In this document: positions 34,765-45,900 of the stretch, piece after piece | Layout: each line of letters opens with the position of its first letter | Numbering within the stretch: position 1 is the first letter of the stretch | Source of the DNA: Tidjanibacter sp. | GTDB taxonomy: Bacteria; Bacteroidota; Bacteroidia; Bacteroidales; Rikenellaceae | DNA length: 64,000 nt | NCBI GenBank assembly: GCA_017503805.1 | Contig: JAFVSJ010000017.1 | Location: 1 to 64,000 of the forward strand | Direction of reading: 5' to 3' | The notes under the pieces: model-generated | Seen by the model: only the letters and a program-made list of their open reading frames with translations | What the model was told of the DNA's origin: nothing | Databases searched by the model: none | Program-made: the position numbers and the translations under genes

Positions 34765-36138
34765 ATGAATCAACTTTCGGAATACATCGGTGCCAAAGTG
34801 GAGGCACAGAGAGCATTTTTCAATTCGGGAGCGACACTCCCCTATGAGTTTCGCATCGCACAGCTACGCAAATTGCGCAAAGCACTCGACGATTGGGAGA
34901 GTCATCTCTGCGAGGCACTGCACACAGACCTCCACAAATCCTACCCCGAGGCGTGGCTCACCGAAATAAGCATTGTGCGTGGAGAGATAGACAACCATAT
35001 CCGCCACCTCAAGAAGTGGATGCGCACACAGAGGCCCACAACGCCCATCAAACTCTTCCCCTCGCGCAGCAGGGTGATGGTACAACCGCTCGGCGTAGCG
35101 CTCATCATAGCTCCGTGGAATTACCCCGTGCAGCTACTGCTCAACCCACTTGTGGGGGCCATCTCAGCCGGATGCACAGCAGTGCTCAAGACCTCTCCGG
35201 CCGTACCCAACGTGTCGCAGGTGCTCTTGAGGATGATTGGTAACACCTTCGACCCCTGCTACATCGAGGCCTTCGATGGCCATCGCGACATAAATACCGC
35301 CCTTCTCGAGCAGCACTTCGACCTTATCTTCTTCACAGGTTCACCCTCCCTCGGGCGCACCGTTATGGAGGCAGCGGCCCGCAACCTTACCCCCGTAGTG
35401 CTCGAGCTCGGCGGCAAAAGCCCCTGCATCGTTGACAAGGGTGCAGATATAGACGTGGCAGCCAAACGCATCGCTTGGGGTAAGACAATCAATGCCGGTC
35501 AGACCTGCATTGCCCCCGACTATGTGCTCATAGAGAATTCTCTCAAAGAGCAATTTGTGTGCGCATTTGCCAAGGCCGTAGAGGCGTTGCACGGCAAAGA
35601 TGCGTCGACGAGTGAACACTATTGCCGTATGGTCAGCGACAAGGCTTACGACAGAGTAGCTGAGTACCTGAAGGATGGCAAAGTTCTCTTTGGCGGTCAT
35701 CACGACAAGGCCACGCGTTACATTGAGCCCACTCTGCTCGAGGTCGACAACCCACACAGCACCGTTATGCAGGATGAGATTTTCGGGCCAATACTACCTC
35801 TGCTCACATTCGACAAACTTGCCGATGCCGAGGAGTTTATTCGTGAGCGACCTCGTCCTTTGGCGCTCTACTACTTCGGTCACCAGCGTGAGGGTAAACG
35901 TCTACTCCGGCGCACCATCTCGGGTGGAGCCTGCATCAACGACACCATTATGCACATAGCCAACGAGCACACCCCATTCGGCGGTGTGGGCAATTCGGGT
36001 ATGGGACGATATCACGGCAAGGATAGTTTCCTCGCATTCTCTCACATTCGCACCGTACTGCACACACCTCGGAGCATAGATATGCCTCTGCGCTATATGC
36101 CCTACAAACTATTCGGACTCATAAAGAAAATACTCTAA
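34765..36138 (+). CDS. aldehyde dehydrogenase (class-3/fatty aldehyde type)
   Basis: A 457-residue NAD(P)-dependent aldehyde dehydrogenase without an N-terminal extension, the size of the class 3/fatty-aldehyde group. Cofactor and catalytic landmarks are APWNYPVQLLLNPLVGAISAGC, FFTGSPSLGRTVMEAA, the general base in VLELGGKSPCIV and the nucleophilic Cys in NAGQTCIAPDYVL. EIFGPILPLLTF and HTPFGGVGNSGMGRYHG are C-terminal family motifs. The last residues (RYMPYKLFGLIKKIL) could associate with the membrane. Sixteen bases before a threonine aldolase gene, so probably cotranscribed; threonine aldolase yields acetaldehyde, which is a possible but unproven link. Confidence 0.92.
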   Translation: MNQLSEYIGAKVEAQRAFFNSGATLPYEFRIAQLRKLRKALDDWESHLCEALHTDLHKSYPEAWLTEISIVRGEIDNHIRHLKKWMRTQRPTTPIKLFPSRSRVMVQPLGVALIIAPWNYPVQLLLNPLVGAISAGCTAVLKTSPAVPNVSQVLLRMIGNTFDPCYIEAFDGHRDINTALLEQHFDLIFFTGSPSLGRTVMEAAARNLTPVVLELGGKSPCIVDKGADIDVAAKRIAWGKTINAGQTCIAPDYVLIENSLKEQFVCAFAKAVEALHGKDASTSEHYCRMVSDKAYDRVAEYLKDGKVLFGGHHDKATRYIEPTLLEVDNPHSTVMQDEIFGPILPLLTFDKLADAEEFIRERPRPLALYYFGHQREGKRLLRRTISGGACINDTIMHIANEHTPFGGVGNSGMGRYHGKDSFLAFSHIRTVLHTPRSIDMPLRYMPYKLFGLIKKIL

Positions 36139-36154
36139 CCAACAGATAACGAAG

Positions 36155-37183
36155 ATGATATATTTCACATCCGACTATACAGCCGGCACCCATCCCGAAA
36201 TACTCGAACGCCTGCAGGCTACAAACCTGCTCCACACGGCAGGCTATGGTAGCGACCCCTACACCCGCAATGCCGCCACTCTCATCCGCCAAGCGTGTGG
36301 TCTTGATGAAGATGTGGCCGTTCACTTTCTCGTTGGCGGCACACAGACCAATGCGACAGTCATAGATGGTCTGCTCGCACGACACGAAGGGGTAATAGCC
36401 GCCGAGAGCGGTCATATTGCCGTACACGAATCGGGGGCAATAGAGGCCTCGGGCCACAAGGTGCTCACTCTCCCCCATCACGACGGCAAACTACGGGCCG
36501 AGGAGGTGGAGCATTATATTGATGAATTCTATCGCGACGAAACCTACGAGCATATGGTAGCCCCGGGAATGGTCTACATCTCATTCCCCACAGAGTTTGG
36601 CACCATCTATTCGCTCGAAGAGCTGGAGTCATTGAGCAAAGTTTGTCATTCGCACTCGATTCCGCTCTACATTGACGGTGCGAGGCTGGCCTACGGATTG
36701 GCCGCAGAGGGATGCGACGTGACGATTAAAGACATAGCACGATTGGCCGACGTATTTTACATTGGCGGCACCAAGGCCGGCACCCTCTTTGGCGAGGCTG
36801 TGGTTGTTCCCAATCGCAGTCTGCTCCCCCACTTTTTCCCTCTCATAAAGCAACACGGCGCACTCTTGGCCAAGGGTAGACTGCTCGGCGTGCAGTTTGA
36901 GGCTCTATTCACCAACGACCTCTTCGGTCGCATCGGTCGCCACGCAGTAGAACTTGCCACACGACTGCGCAGCGCAATGGTCTCACGCGGCTATCGCATT
37001 GCCGTAGAGTCGCCCACCAACCAGCAGTTCTTCATCCTGCCCAATGAGGTAGTTGACCGCCTTTCGAAGGAAGTTTCTATGGAGTATTGGGGGCCGAGGG
37101 GTGAGTGCGAAAGTACCGTCAGATTTGTGACAAGTTGGGCGACAACTGCCGAAGATGTCGAACAACTAATAGAATTATTGTAG
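36155..37183 (+). CDS. low-specificity threonine aldolase family protein
   Basis: A 342-residue PLP-dependent enzyme of the threonine aldolase/beta-eliminating lyase fold, cleaving threonine-type beta-hydroxy amino acids to glycine and an aldehyde. The start MIYFTSDYTAGTHPEIL matches, and the pyridoxal Lys is in FYIGGTKAGTLFGEAVV. The aspartate that contacts the cofactor ring lies in IPLYIDGARLAYGL. It follows the aldehyde dehydrogenase closely and is followed by a strong terminator. Confidence 0.9.
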   Translation: MIYFTSDYTAGTHPEILERLQATNLLHTAGYGSDPYTRNAATLIRQACGLDEDVAVHFLVGGTQTNATVIDGLLARHEGVIAAESGHIAVHESGAIEASGHKVLTLPHHDGKLRAEEVEHYIDEFYRDETYEHMVAPGMVYISFPTEFGTIYSLEELESLSKVCHSHSIPLYIDGARLAYGLAAEGCDVTIKDIARLADVFYIGGTKAGTLFGEAVVVPNRSLLPHFFPLIKQHGALLAKGRLLGVQFEALFTNDLFGRIGRHAVELATRLRSAMVSRGYRIAVESPTNQQFFILPNEVVDRLSKEVSMEYWGPRGECESTVRFVTSWATTAEDVEQLIELL

Positions 37184-37201
37184 CCAACACGCCTACGACA
37201 C

Positions 37202-37237
37202 AAAAGAGGGCAGAATCAATGGATTCTGCCCTCTTTT
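37202..37237. terminator. bidirectional terminator
   Basis: A perfect 16-bp stem (37202-37217 with 37222-37237) around the loop AATG, with AAAA and TTTT at its two ends. It lies between convergent threonine aldolase and mscS genes and serves both. Confidence 0.93.
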
Positions 37238-37258
37238 CATATCAATAAGACCTCGCTC

Positions 37259-38152
37259 TTACTCCTTTTTGAGGTGCACATCGAGCTGTGGGAATGGGAA
37301 ATTGACACCTTTCTTGGGCAGTTCTTTATAGAACTTCTCAAGCATATCGTGGTAGAGTCCCCAGTAGTCCGAACTCTTGGCCCATACCCTCACAGTGATA
37401 TTCACTGCATTATCTCCGAGAGAGCCAATGGCCACAAAGGGTGCGGTCTCTTTCTCCACGCGCTCATCGGCAAGAAGTATATCAAGGATTGCTTTGCGAG
37501 CCACATCGTAGTCGTCACCATAGGAGATTGCAATGGAGAAGTCTACACGGCGGCGATTCTCGGCCGAGAAGTTGTTGATGATATTATTCACAATGGGGCC
37601 GTTGGGCAAGGTAATAAGCTTATTGTCAACAGTATTGATAACCGTATTGAAGAGTTTAATCTCCTTAACCGAGCCCTCGATGCCCTGTGTCTGCACATAG
37701 TCTCCGATACGGAAAGGACGGAGCAGAAGAATCATCACGCCACCTGCGAAGTTCTGCAAAGTGCCGCTCAATGCCATACCTATGGCAACACCTACCGAGG
37801 CCAGCAGAGCTACAAATGAAGAGGTATCGATGCCGAGTTTGCGGATGATGCTGATGGCGACAATCACATAGAGTGCACCCCTAACAATCGAACGAATGAA
37901 CTTGGCCAGCGAGATCTCCACGTGGCGACGTTCGAAGAGTCGTCCGAGAAGTCGGTCAATGTAGCGGATAATCCAGCGACCTACGATGTAAATCGCAATG
38001 CAGATGAGCACATCCCAGAAGAATCCGAGCAAACCTCTTGTGATAAACTCAAAGGCATCCTGCAATGGCATCTCCTTAATCTGCTCTACGGTCTCAGTCA
38101 GGTTATTCGTCAGCGAATCAACCTGAATAGGGTCTACTTGTAGAAATTTCAT
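37259..38152 (-). CDS. MscS-family mechanosensitive ion channel
   Basis: A 297-residue small-conductance mechanosensitive channel. Three hydrophobic segments lie at about 45-65, 88-108 and 110-135; the last is the pore-lining helix rich in Gly and Ala (FVALLASVGVAIGMALSGTLQNFAGGVMIL). The beta domain reads PFRIGDYVQTQGIEGSVKEI and the vestibule domain follows to the C-terminus. It probably releases solutes on hypo-osmotic shock. It stands downstream of glutamine synthetase on the same strand (about 50 bases) and before a shared terminator. Confidence 0.94.
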   Translation of the reverse strand: MKFLQVDPIQVDSLTNNLTETVEQIKEMPLQDAFEFITRGLLGFFWDVLICIAIYIVGRWIIRYIDRLLGRLFERRHVEISLAKFIRSIVRGALYVIVAISIIRKLGIDTSSFVALLASVGVAIGMALSGTLQNFAGGVMILLLRPFRIGDYVQTQGIEGSVKEIKLFNTVINTVDNKLITLPNGPIVNNIINNFSAENRRRVDFSIAISYGDDYDVARKAILDILLADERVEKETAPFVAIGSLGDNAVNITVRVWAKSSDYWGLYHDMLEKFYKELPKKGVNFPFPQLDVHLKKE

Positions 38153-38203
38153 ACTTCTTTCTTTGATTTGAGTTAGTTTTCGTTAATATACTTTGTTATC
38201 GGA

Positions 38204-39709
38204 TTAGCCCACATTGATAAACGTATCGACCAAATCTTTCACTCTATCGGGATGATCTTTGAGTTCCTCGCGCAGAGTTCTATCATCGTGACTGCGGAGC
38301 ATCTTCACCCAACCATCAATAAGAGCAGTGCCAAAGACACCTTTCGCCTCAAAGAGTGCACGCTTGGCCTCAAGCGCATCGGCCGATACAGCACACGAAT
38401 CGGGCAGGTGGTCCAAACGTTCGGCAATGGCTTTATGCTCCTCGTGGAATATATTGACTCCCACATACCTCTCCTCTGCAAAGGCTACGGGATTCTCCAT
38501 CTCGAAACCGTGACGTGCAGCCGCAACCAAGCCTGCGAGCAGAAGGTAGATATCGGCCGAGCCATCGGGACAGCGGAACTCTACGGTCTGTTTATCTGAA
38601 GCATCCCTCACCTCAAAGTCGGCACCCGGATTGGCATCCTTAATCATCTCGGCCGCACCACCTGTCCAACCGAGGGGCACTCTCACCAGCACAGAGCGGT
38701 TTCTATCACCCCAACAGATATTTGTCGGTGCCTCCTGATGTGGTACCAAGCGGAGGTATGAGGTCGGATTCGTGTTGCCAAATGCTGTCAGCGCATCGGC
38801 CGAGTCGAGTATACCCGCAATGACGGTCTTGGCCACATCGCTCAACTTACCATCCTTGAGGTACATATTCTTGCCATCCTTAACCACTTTGGTGTGGATA
38901 TGCAGACCGCTACCTGCCTTACCGACGGTAATTTTGGGTGCAAAGGTCAGCAGCACTCCATAGCGATAGGCAATCTCGCGCAATATCCACTTGGCTATGA
39001 GCAGTTGGTCGGCTGCCTCCTCAACATCCACAGGCAAGAACTCTATCTCATTCTGCTCATACATCATTCCATCGACAGCAAAGTTACCCACCTCGCCGTG
39101 GCCATATTTGATTTTTCCGCCTGCCTCAACAATGGCCTTCATAGCCTCTCGGCGCATATCGCCCCACTTGCAGAAGGGGCCGCTGGCGTGATAGCCGCGC
39201 TGGTCGGGAGTGATATAGAGGTCATCTATCTCACTCACAACATAATATTCCAACTCGCCCATTGCGTGGAACTCCATCCCCGTAAGTTTCTTGAACTCAT
39301 TATGAGCTCGATGGAGTGCCTGATCGGGTGCCGAGGCAAATGGTCTACCATCTTTGTCGTAGTAGCCACAGAGGAGTTCAAGAGTAGGAATCTCGCTGAA
39401 GGGGTTGATAAATGCCGTACGGTAACGGGGAATGACATAAAGGTCGCTTGCTCCTGCCTGCACGAAATTGGGGAAGAGGCTCGAACCATCCACACGCTCG
39501 CCATAGGTGAGGATTGTATCGAGGTAGTCGACATCGTTTATCATAAAGTTGAGCGACTTGAGTCGGCCATCGGCAGCTGCATAGCGGAAGTTGACCATCT
39601 CTATGCCGTTCTCAACGATGTAGTGGATGATATCGGCTTTGGTAAAATCTCGGGGTTCTTTCTTCAGAAAACGCACCAAAGGATTTGGGTGTATCGCATA
39701 TTTATCCAT
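38204..39709 (-). CDS. glnA: glutamine synthetase (GSI-like)
   Basis: A 501-residue glutamine synthetase of the bacterial GSI-like class, not the long GSIII type common in Bacteroides. The beta-grasp domain precedes the catalytic one. Metal and substrate motifs include GSGLHIHTKV, the Pro-Ser/Thr-Tyr-Lys-like TNPTSYLRLVPHQEAP, and the arginine motif DRNRSVLVRVPLG. MEFHAMGELEYYVVSE carries the E-x-E metal ligands. It makes glutamine from glutamate and ammonia, using ATP. The promoter is of the housekeeping type; no sigma-54 element was seen. Confidence 0.93.
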   Translation of the reverse strand: MDKYAIHPNPLVRFLKKEPRDFTKADIIHYIVENGIEMVNFRYAAADGRLKSLNFMINDVDYLDTILTYGERVDGSSLFPNFVQAGASDLYVIPRYRTAFINPFSEIPTLELLCGYYDKDGRPFASAPDQALHRAHNEFKKLTGMEFHAMGELEYYVVSEIDDLYITPDQRGYHASGPFCKWGDMRREAMKAIVEAGGKIKYGHGEVGNFAVDGMMYEQNEIEFLPVDVEEAADQLLIAKWILREIAYRYGVLLTFAPKITVGKAGSGLHIHTKVVKDGKNMYLKDGKLSDVAKTVIAGILDSADALTAFGNTNPTSYLRLVPHQEAPTNICWGDRNRSVLVRVPLGWTGGAAEMIKDANPGADFEVRDASDKQTVEFRCPDGSADIYLLLAGLVAAARHGFEMENPVAFAEERYVGVNIFHEEHKAIAERLDHLPDSCAVSADALEAKRALFEAKGVFGTALIDGWVKMLRSHDDRTLREELKDHPDRVKDLVDTFINVG

Positions 39710-39762
39710 AGTAGTATATATTAGGTAATTCTTCGGGAGTAGTTTTATCTATCCAAACATCA

Positions 39763-39793
39763 CAAAGTTAATAACATTCGGTCGAAATTCAAA
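39763..39793 (-). promoter_or_regulatory. promoter of glnA
   Basis: On the minus strand TTTG (39793-39790) and TAACTTTG (39770-39763) stand 19 bases apart. Start near 39756, leader about 47 bases. Confidence 0.8.
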
Positions 39794-39866
39794 TAGACCA
39801 AGCTGAAACTCGTTCTAAACTTAACATATATTTTACACTCACCCCTCCAACACTGCACATCACCCT

Positions 39867-42773
39867 CTATCCTCGACGGCAGATGCGCGCAAAATCACAC
39901 CACTCACAGCTCTTCTCGTTGTCGGTAGCCACAAAAGGTTCGTTCTCATCGAAAAGTTCATTGAGGTACTTATCGAGTTCGCGCTCAAACTCTTCTCGAT
40001 ATTCGCTATAGGAACTCACGGGAATAGAATTTGACTTGTCGGTCAGAAGAGGTGAGTAATCGGCCTGACGCATATACCTCACATAGTAGAGCGATGGAGT
40101 CGCACCCTTGCCATCTATCTCTCCACGCTGCTGCATACGCTCGGCCACCATAGAGTAGATGAGTGTCTGCAATACGGCACCGTTGTGTTCCTTGGGAAGC
40201 TCCTTCATCAGTCCGCTGATGCCCGAGAAATCTTTATGGATAGAGCCGGTCTTGTAGTCAATAATGCGTAGTGAGCCATCGGGCATCATATCTATGCGGT
40301 CCGAGATGCCGTGGAATGTCACCTTGCCACGCGAGAACTCAAAGTCACTCTCCATCGGATGTTCAAGGTAGCGCACACGGTAGTCGGTGCGTTCGGGCGA
40401 TCGGTCATAGGGAAGCACGCAGGTGTTGATGTAGGTTTCGACCGTATCTCTCACCACAATCAGGTGGCCTCCATATTCGCTTTCTTCCACCTTATCGCCA
40501 CCGAAAAACTCCTCTGTAATTGCTTCTACCACAGCATTGTGCACATCCTCCTCGGTGAGTTTCGACAAGTAGGGTATCGGTGGTAGATGCTTCGTCATCA
40601 TCGGTTTATAGAGCAGTTCCATAGCCTTGTGGAAGATTGTGCCAAAGAGGGCATAGTCAACCCCCTCCTCAATCTCTTCAGGGGTACGGATGCCGGCGAT
40701 GGCAGAGAAGTAGAATTTGAGCGAACACTCCATATAGTTATTGAAGGTCGAGGGCGAAATCTTACGCAGAGGTTGCTCTCCATCCCTACCGAGGTAGGCC
40801 TGCAAACGCTTGAGTACATCGCCTTTTTTCTCGACTCTCAGACTGCCTTTTTCGGCCAAGTTGACATTCAGACTCTTCTCGATACGTTTGAGTTTGTGGG
40901 GGCTCTCGAAGTCGAGTTGGTAGATATAGCGGCTATGTTCGGCCGAGGATTTATCGTTGGGCACCGAGCGGTAGACCAAATCCACCCGTCGGGCTCGCTG
41001 GATGAGTCTATAGAAATAGTAGGCATAGACACCCTCATTGTGGCGAGGAGTGGGCATACCGTAGGCAAAGCGCAAATTGTAGGGTATAAACGAGGTATCA
41101 CTGATGCGGCCCGAGGGAAAATTATCGTCGTTCATCGAGAGCACAATCACATTGTCGAAGTCGAGGTTTCGAGTTTCGAGGATACCCATCACCTGCACCC
41201 CTCGTAGCGGCTCTCCACTATATGGTATGCGCAACCCCTGCATCACACGTCGGAGCAGTGCAGCATAGGTCGAGAGTTTCATCTCCACCCCACAGCGAGC
41301 CACAGAGTTATCTACCTTGATAATCGTTTCGGCCATCAGTCCGAAGCACTCTCTCATCAGTGCTCTGCGCTCCTTGCTCTCATTTGGCAGGCCGGCTCGA
41401 GCAATCAGAGCCACAATCTCGAGTAGATAATCCTTGAGTCCGGCCCAATTGTCGTGATGCGAGAAGAGTTTATCGAGCACAGGGTGGCAACCCGCAAGCG
41501 ACTCTACCTCAATGTGAATGCGACCGCGACGCACGACCTCACTCTTGAGCGCAGCAGTTGCCCTGCGGTCTATGGCCACCACAAATGGATGAGATAGAAG
41601 CCCCACCACGTCGGAGTGGTAGAACGACACTTTGCCCTGACGTGTGCGACGCACGCGCAGTTGGAGTTGCAACAATCTCTCTACAAAGCTATAAGCCAAC
41701 GTATTACGCAACGGATAACCCATCGTGATATTGACCTTGCCCACGCTGTCGGGCAGCGAGTAGAGCAAGGGCGATAGCAGACCTTCATTGGTAAGTACGA
41801 TGGCCGTATTCTTGTCTATCTTCTTCTCGGCTTTGACAATCTCATCGACAAACTCACCTACATATTTACACTGCAACGAATCGGATGCCGTAGAGACCAC
41901 TTTTATCTCTTTTGGCTCACCGAAGCAGCTCGGCAGCACAAATCCTTCGGGCATCGGATAGCGCCTGAGATTCTCACGCACAAAGAGTCCCGCCTCCTGT
42001 TTTTCGTCGAGCAGATAGTAGTCGTCGTAGTCCCAATAGAAGTCGGCATTGTGAACCTTGCGCAGATGGTCAAAGAGAATCTTCTCCGCCTCGGAGAGTG
42101 CATTGAAACCCACAGCCACATACCTTCCTGCCGGCAGTTCGGCCCCAGAGAGCCTGATTGCATCCGCAGCAGAGCGATATATCATACCCGTATAGCCCAC
42201 ATTCTGTTCGGCAAGCCTCTGGCGGAAGGCCTTATAGGTTGGTAGCAAGGTGCGCCATATATTGAGAAACTCAGCCTTGTGCTTTGAGCTACGGCGTTCG
42301 GCATCGAACTCTCGCCAGAATCGCTTGACTATGGCAAGTCCCTCCTCCCCGAGGTAGTCGGCCAGGTCGGCATCGACATCCTTCAGGTCGGCCACGTTTG
42401 CAAAGAGCATATCGGCATCAATCAGGTACTTATCAACGGCATCGAAGTCATTGAGCAACACCTCGCCCCAGCGGTAAAAAGAGTCGAACGACTCCGCCTC
42501 ACGACCACCTGCGGAGTAAATCTCGGAGTATACTTTGTAGAGGAGTGTGATGGCTCCTATGGAGTCCATACGCTCAAGTCCCGATAGGCTCACCATAAGC
42601 GAGTCGATAGAGAGGAACTCGGGTGACCATATTGCTCGGCCCGCAACTTGCGAGAGAGCATCATTGAGAAAGACACGCGTACGTTCATTGGGGAGAATCA
42701 CCTTAAGCTCCCCTACGCTCTCACCATATCTCTGCCATAGGTCGGCAGCAACCAACTGAAGAAATTTTTGCAT
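39867..42773 (-). CDS. AddB-like helicase-nuclease subunit
   Basis: A 968-residue protein of the AddB/PD-(D/E)XK class. It lacks a Walker A motif, as AddB may. The C-terminal nuclease contains ISDRIDMMPDGSLRIIDYKTG with the catalytic Asp and Lys. Four Cys that could hold an iron-sulphur cluster are visible: one in NYMECSLKFYF and three in the C-terminal SCEWCDFARIC. I chose the ATG at 42773 (MQKFLQLVAADLW); the 50 codons upstream in frame are intergenic. It is divergent from the AddA/RecB-like gene 149 bases away. With it, it would process double-strand breaks for RecA loading. Confidence 0.85.
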   Translation of the reverse strand: MQKFLQLVAADLWQRYGESVGELKVILPNERTRVFLNDALSQVAGRAIWSPEFLSIDSLMVSLSGLERMDSIGAITLLYKVYSEIYSAGGREAESFDSFYRWGEVLLNDFDAVDKYLIDADMLFANVADLKDVDADLADYLGEEGLAIVKRFWREFDAERRSSKHKAEFLNIWRTLLPTYKAFRQRLAEQNVGYTGMIYRSAADAIRLSGAELPAGRYVAVGFNALSEAEKILFDHLRKVHNADFYWDYDDYYLLDEKQEAGLFVRENLRRYPMPEGFVLPSCFGEPKEIKVVSTASDSLQCKYVGEFVDEIVKAEKKIDKNTAIVLTNEGLLSPLLYSLPDSVGKVNITMGYPLRNTLAYSFVERLLQLQLRVRRTRQGKVSFYHSDVVGLLSHPFVVAIDRRATAALKSEVVRRGRIHIEVESLAGCHPVLDKLFSHHDNWAGLKDYLLEIVALIARAGLPNESKERRALMRECFGLMAETIIKVDNSVARCGVEMKLSTYAALLRRVMQGLRIPYSGEPLRGVQVMGILETRNLDFDNVIVLSMNDDNFPSGRISDTSFIPYNLRFAYGMPTPRHNEGVYAYYFYRLIQRARRVDLVYRSVPNDKSSAEHSRYIYQLDFESPHKLKRIEKSLNVNLAEKGSLRVEKKGDVLKRLQAYLGRDGEQPLRKISPSTFNNYMECSLKFYFSAIAGIRTPEEIEEGVDYALFGTIFHKAMELLYKPMMTKHLPPIPYLSKLTEEDVHNAVVEAITEEFFGGDKVEESEYGGHLIVVRDTVETYINTCVLPYDRSPERTDYRVRYLEHPMESDFEFSRGKVTFHGISDRIDMMPDGSLRIIDYKTGSIHKDFSGISGLMKELPKEHNGAVLQTLIYSMVAERMQQRGEIDGKGATPSLYYVRYMRQADYSPLLTDKSNSIPVSSYSEYREEFERELDKYLNELFDENEPFVATDNEKSCEWCDFARICRRG

Positions 42774-42804
42774 AGCCAAAGGTAATATTATTTTGCTATT
42801 CTTA

Positions 42805-42812
42805 CAAAAATA
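42805..42812 (-). promoter_or_regulatory. -7 element of the AddB-like gene
   Basis: TATTTTTG on the minus strand matches the -7 consensus; TTTT stands at the 19-base -33 position. Start near 42798, about 25 bases before the ATG. No clear plus-strand promoter for the divergent gene was found in the same gap. Confidence 0.5.
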
Positions 42813-42922
42813 TCTACCTTTATCATCCGAAAAATCACACCCGCAGCCATTTGTGACACCCGTTTGACAAAACACCTCGAGGTACGGCTGACAAAACAAA
42901 CACAACCGAAACAACACACCCA

Positions 42923-45900
42923 ATGGGAAGAGTAGATATATTGAGCGCCTCGGCAGGCTCGGGCAAGACCTACCGTCTGGCCCTCAACTACATACGCACG
43001 CTCCTCGATGAGCCCAACAACTACCGCCACATCTTGGCCGTAACCTTCACCAACAAGGCTACCGATGAGCTCAAAGGGCGAATACTCGATCGACTCAATA
43101 GCCTTGCCGGCAGAGAGGAGTGCGACTTCGACAAGGCCCTCATTGAGTTGGGCTACGATATGGAGCTCGTGGCGCAGAAAGCCACCATAGCCCGCAACCT
43201 CATCCTCCACGACTACAACAACTTCGCGGTGATGACCATCGACAAGTTCTTCCAGCGAGTGATGAGAGCATTCATCAAAGAAATAGGTGTAGATCTCAGT
43301 TTCAACCTTGAACTCAAGACAGACTCACTTCTCGAAGAGGCTGCCGACCTGATGCTCGAAAATGTAGCCGACGACAAGGCTCTCTACCATTGGGTGGCAA
43401 ACTACATCGGCGACAACATCTCCGAAGGTGCATCGTGGAATATAAAAGGTGCCATCGTAGAGCTCGGCAAAGAGCTCTTCAAGGAGGGTTATCGTTCGTC
43501 GCAAATCGACTCCACAGACAAACCCGAACTCGAATCCATAATAAAATCGTTCACCACCCGAGCAAACCAACTCACTGCCACTTATCGCACAGAGGCACAG
43601 CGCTTTACCGCACTGATAGACAAATATGGGCTCACAGCCGGCGACTTTGCCGGAGGTAATCGAAGTAGTGTGGCACTCTACATTCAGAAAGTAGCCTCGG
43701 GGCTGATTGTACCCCCGAGTCAGGCCGCAATAAAGGCAGTCGAGCAGGGAGTGTGGCACAAGGCAGGCAGGTCGCCTCACAATGCCACCATAGATGCCAT
43801 CGAGGGTGAGTTGCACGGCATCGTTTCGGGACTAATAGAAATCTATCCCGAGGTGGCAACTGCCGACAACAACCGTAACATCATCACGGCACACTATCGC
43901 GATTTTGCCCTGCTGGCCGACCTGCGCACCCACCTCAATGCCATCTGCTCCGAAAAAGAGATACTTCCCATCTCCGATGTCAACGAGATGATTTCGTCGC
44001 TGGTGTCCGACAACGATGCCCCTTTCATCTACGAGAAGGCGGGCAATCGTTACGACTACTTTATGATAGACGAATTTCAGGACACCTCCACGATGCAATG
44101 GAGCAATTTCGTGCCGCTGTTGCACAACGCCATATCACAATCGGCGGAGAATCCGGTTCTGCTGGTGGGCGACGTGAAGCAGTCCATCTATCGTTGGCGA
44201 GGAGGTGATTGGGGTCTGCTTGCCTACGGAGTCAAACGCGAGTTCGCCGACATATTTGAGGACAATCTCGACGTTAACCGTCGAAGTACACGCGAGGTGG
44301 TAGATTTCAACAACGGAGTCACTCAATATGCCGTAGAGCGAGTGGTGGATTTTCTTTCGGCAGAGTTGGAAGAGGCACGCAACAGCGGTTTCATCAGCGC
44401 AGATTTGGCCACGCAGCTCTGCTCAATGGTCACAACAGCCTACAACAAACACCAACAACTCCACAAAGAGGATGTTGAGTCGGGTTATGTCAGCGTAACC
44501 TCCTACGACAAAAACGCATCCATCCACCCCGTCATAACCCAAATAGAGGAGCTACAGAGCCGCGGCTACCGAGCCAGCGACATAGCCGTATTGGTGCGCA
44601 GCAACCGCGAAGCAAGCGAAATCGCCACCAAGATTCTCGCCCACAAAAACAATCCCGAGCGAGATGGCCGCTACATTTTCGATGTGGTAACCCAAGAGGC
44701 TCTGGCCATCAATTCCTCACCTGCAGTGCAGTTCATCATCGCTTGTATGAGCCTCATCAACGACCCCGAGGATAAGGTGGCTCGAGCCCTCTACAATGGA
44801 TTTTTTATGCGCCCCCATCAAGAGGCTCTCACCGCCGATGAGGAAGATTTCCTCGGCTCACTTGCTCTGCTCCAGCCCGAAGAGGTGTTCAATGAACTGA
44901 TGCTCCACTTCCCCAACTGCAACGAGACAGGCGAGGTGCCCTATCTGCAAGCACTCCACAGCCAGATAATCAACTTCAGCTCCTCGAAAATTGCCGACAC
45001 GTCACTCTTCGTGAAGTGGTGGAACGAAAACGGCTACAAAGAGTCTGTGGCACTCCCCAGCGACGCAGATGCCATAACCATTATGACTATCCACAAATCC
45101 AAAGGTTTGGGATTCAAGGCTGTAATACTCCCCTACTGCAGTTGGAGTCTCAAGCCGCTGCCCAACACCATCTTTTGGGCTCAGCCCAACAATCCTCTCT
45201 CGGAGCGCATCACCCGCTTCCCCGTAGCATTCAGTTCTGCTATGGCTCGAAGCGTATTCTCCGAAAGCTACTATCACGAGCTCACCCTCTCGGCCATCGA
45301 CTCGCTCAATACTCTCTATGTCGCCCTCACTCGCGCAAAACAAGAGCTACACATAATGATTCCCGACAAGTGCCACAACACTACCGTCGGAGCCATCGTA
45401 CGCGACTATGCGGGACTCTCGGAGGAGGTCACTACCTACACTCTCGGCGAGCCCACACAAAACAAGGCAAAGAGCAAAGAGGTTCCATCGCTCGCACACT
45501 TCGACACCCACTCGCCAAGCGAGAAAATCGCCGTCAGATATAGCCATCAACGCTACGACGAGGAGAGCAGCGGCGAAAATATCGATGCACGCGACTACGG
45601 CATTATGATGCACAAAGCGATGGAACAAGCGGTGACTCGAGAGGAGATAACTCAACGCCTGCAAGCAAACGTCATAGAAGGACTCATAACCGTCGAGGAG
45701 GCCGAAACGGTCGAACAACAGATAGATGATGCCTTTACCAATCCTATGGTTGCCGAATGGTTTGACGGTAATTGGGAGTGCGTAATGTGCGAAAGAGAGC
45801 TGATTGTCAAAGGCCGCACTCTACGCCCCGACCGTATTATGGTACGTGGTGAGGAGGCTGTGGTGGTTGACTACAAGTTCGGACTGATGCGTAGCGACTC

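Noticed and set aside
39710..39866. Sigma-54 promoter or NtrC site upstream of glutamine synthetase
   Set aside because: Looked for because of the NtrBC-type pair, but only a standard TTTG-N19-TAACTTTG promoter was found and no GTGTC-N9-GACAC dyad.
42774..42923. N-terminal extension of the AddB-like protein
   Set aside because: It is Cys-rich nonsense in the divergent promoter region; the helicase-like fold begins at MQKFLQLVAADLW.
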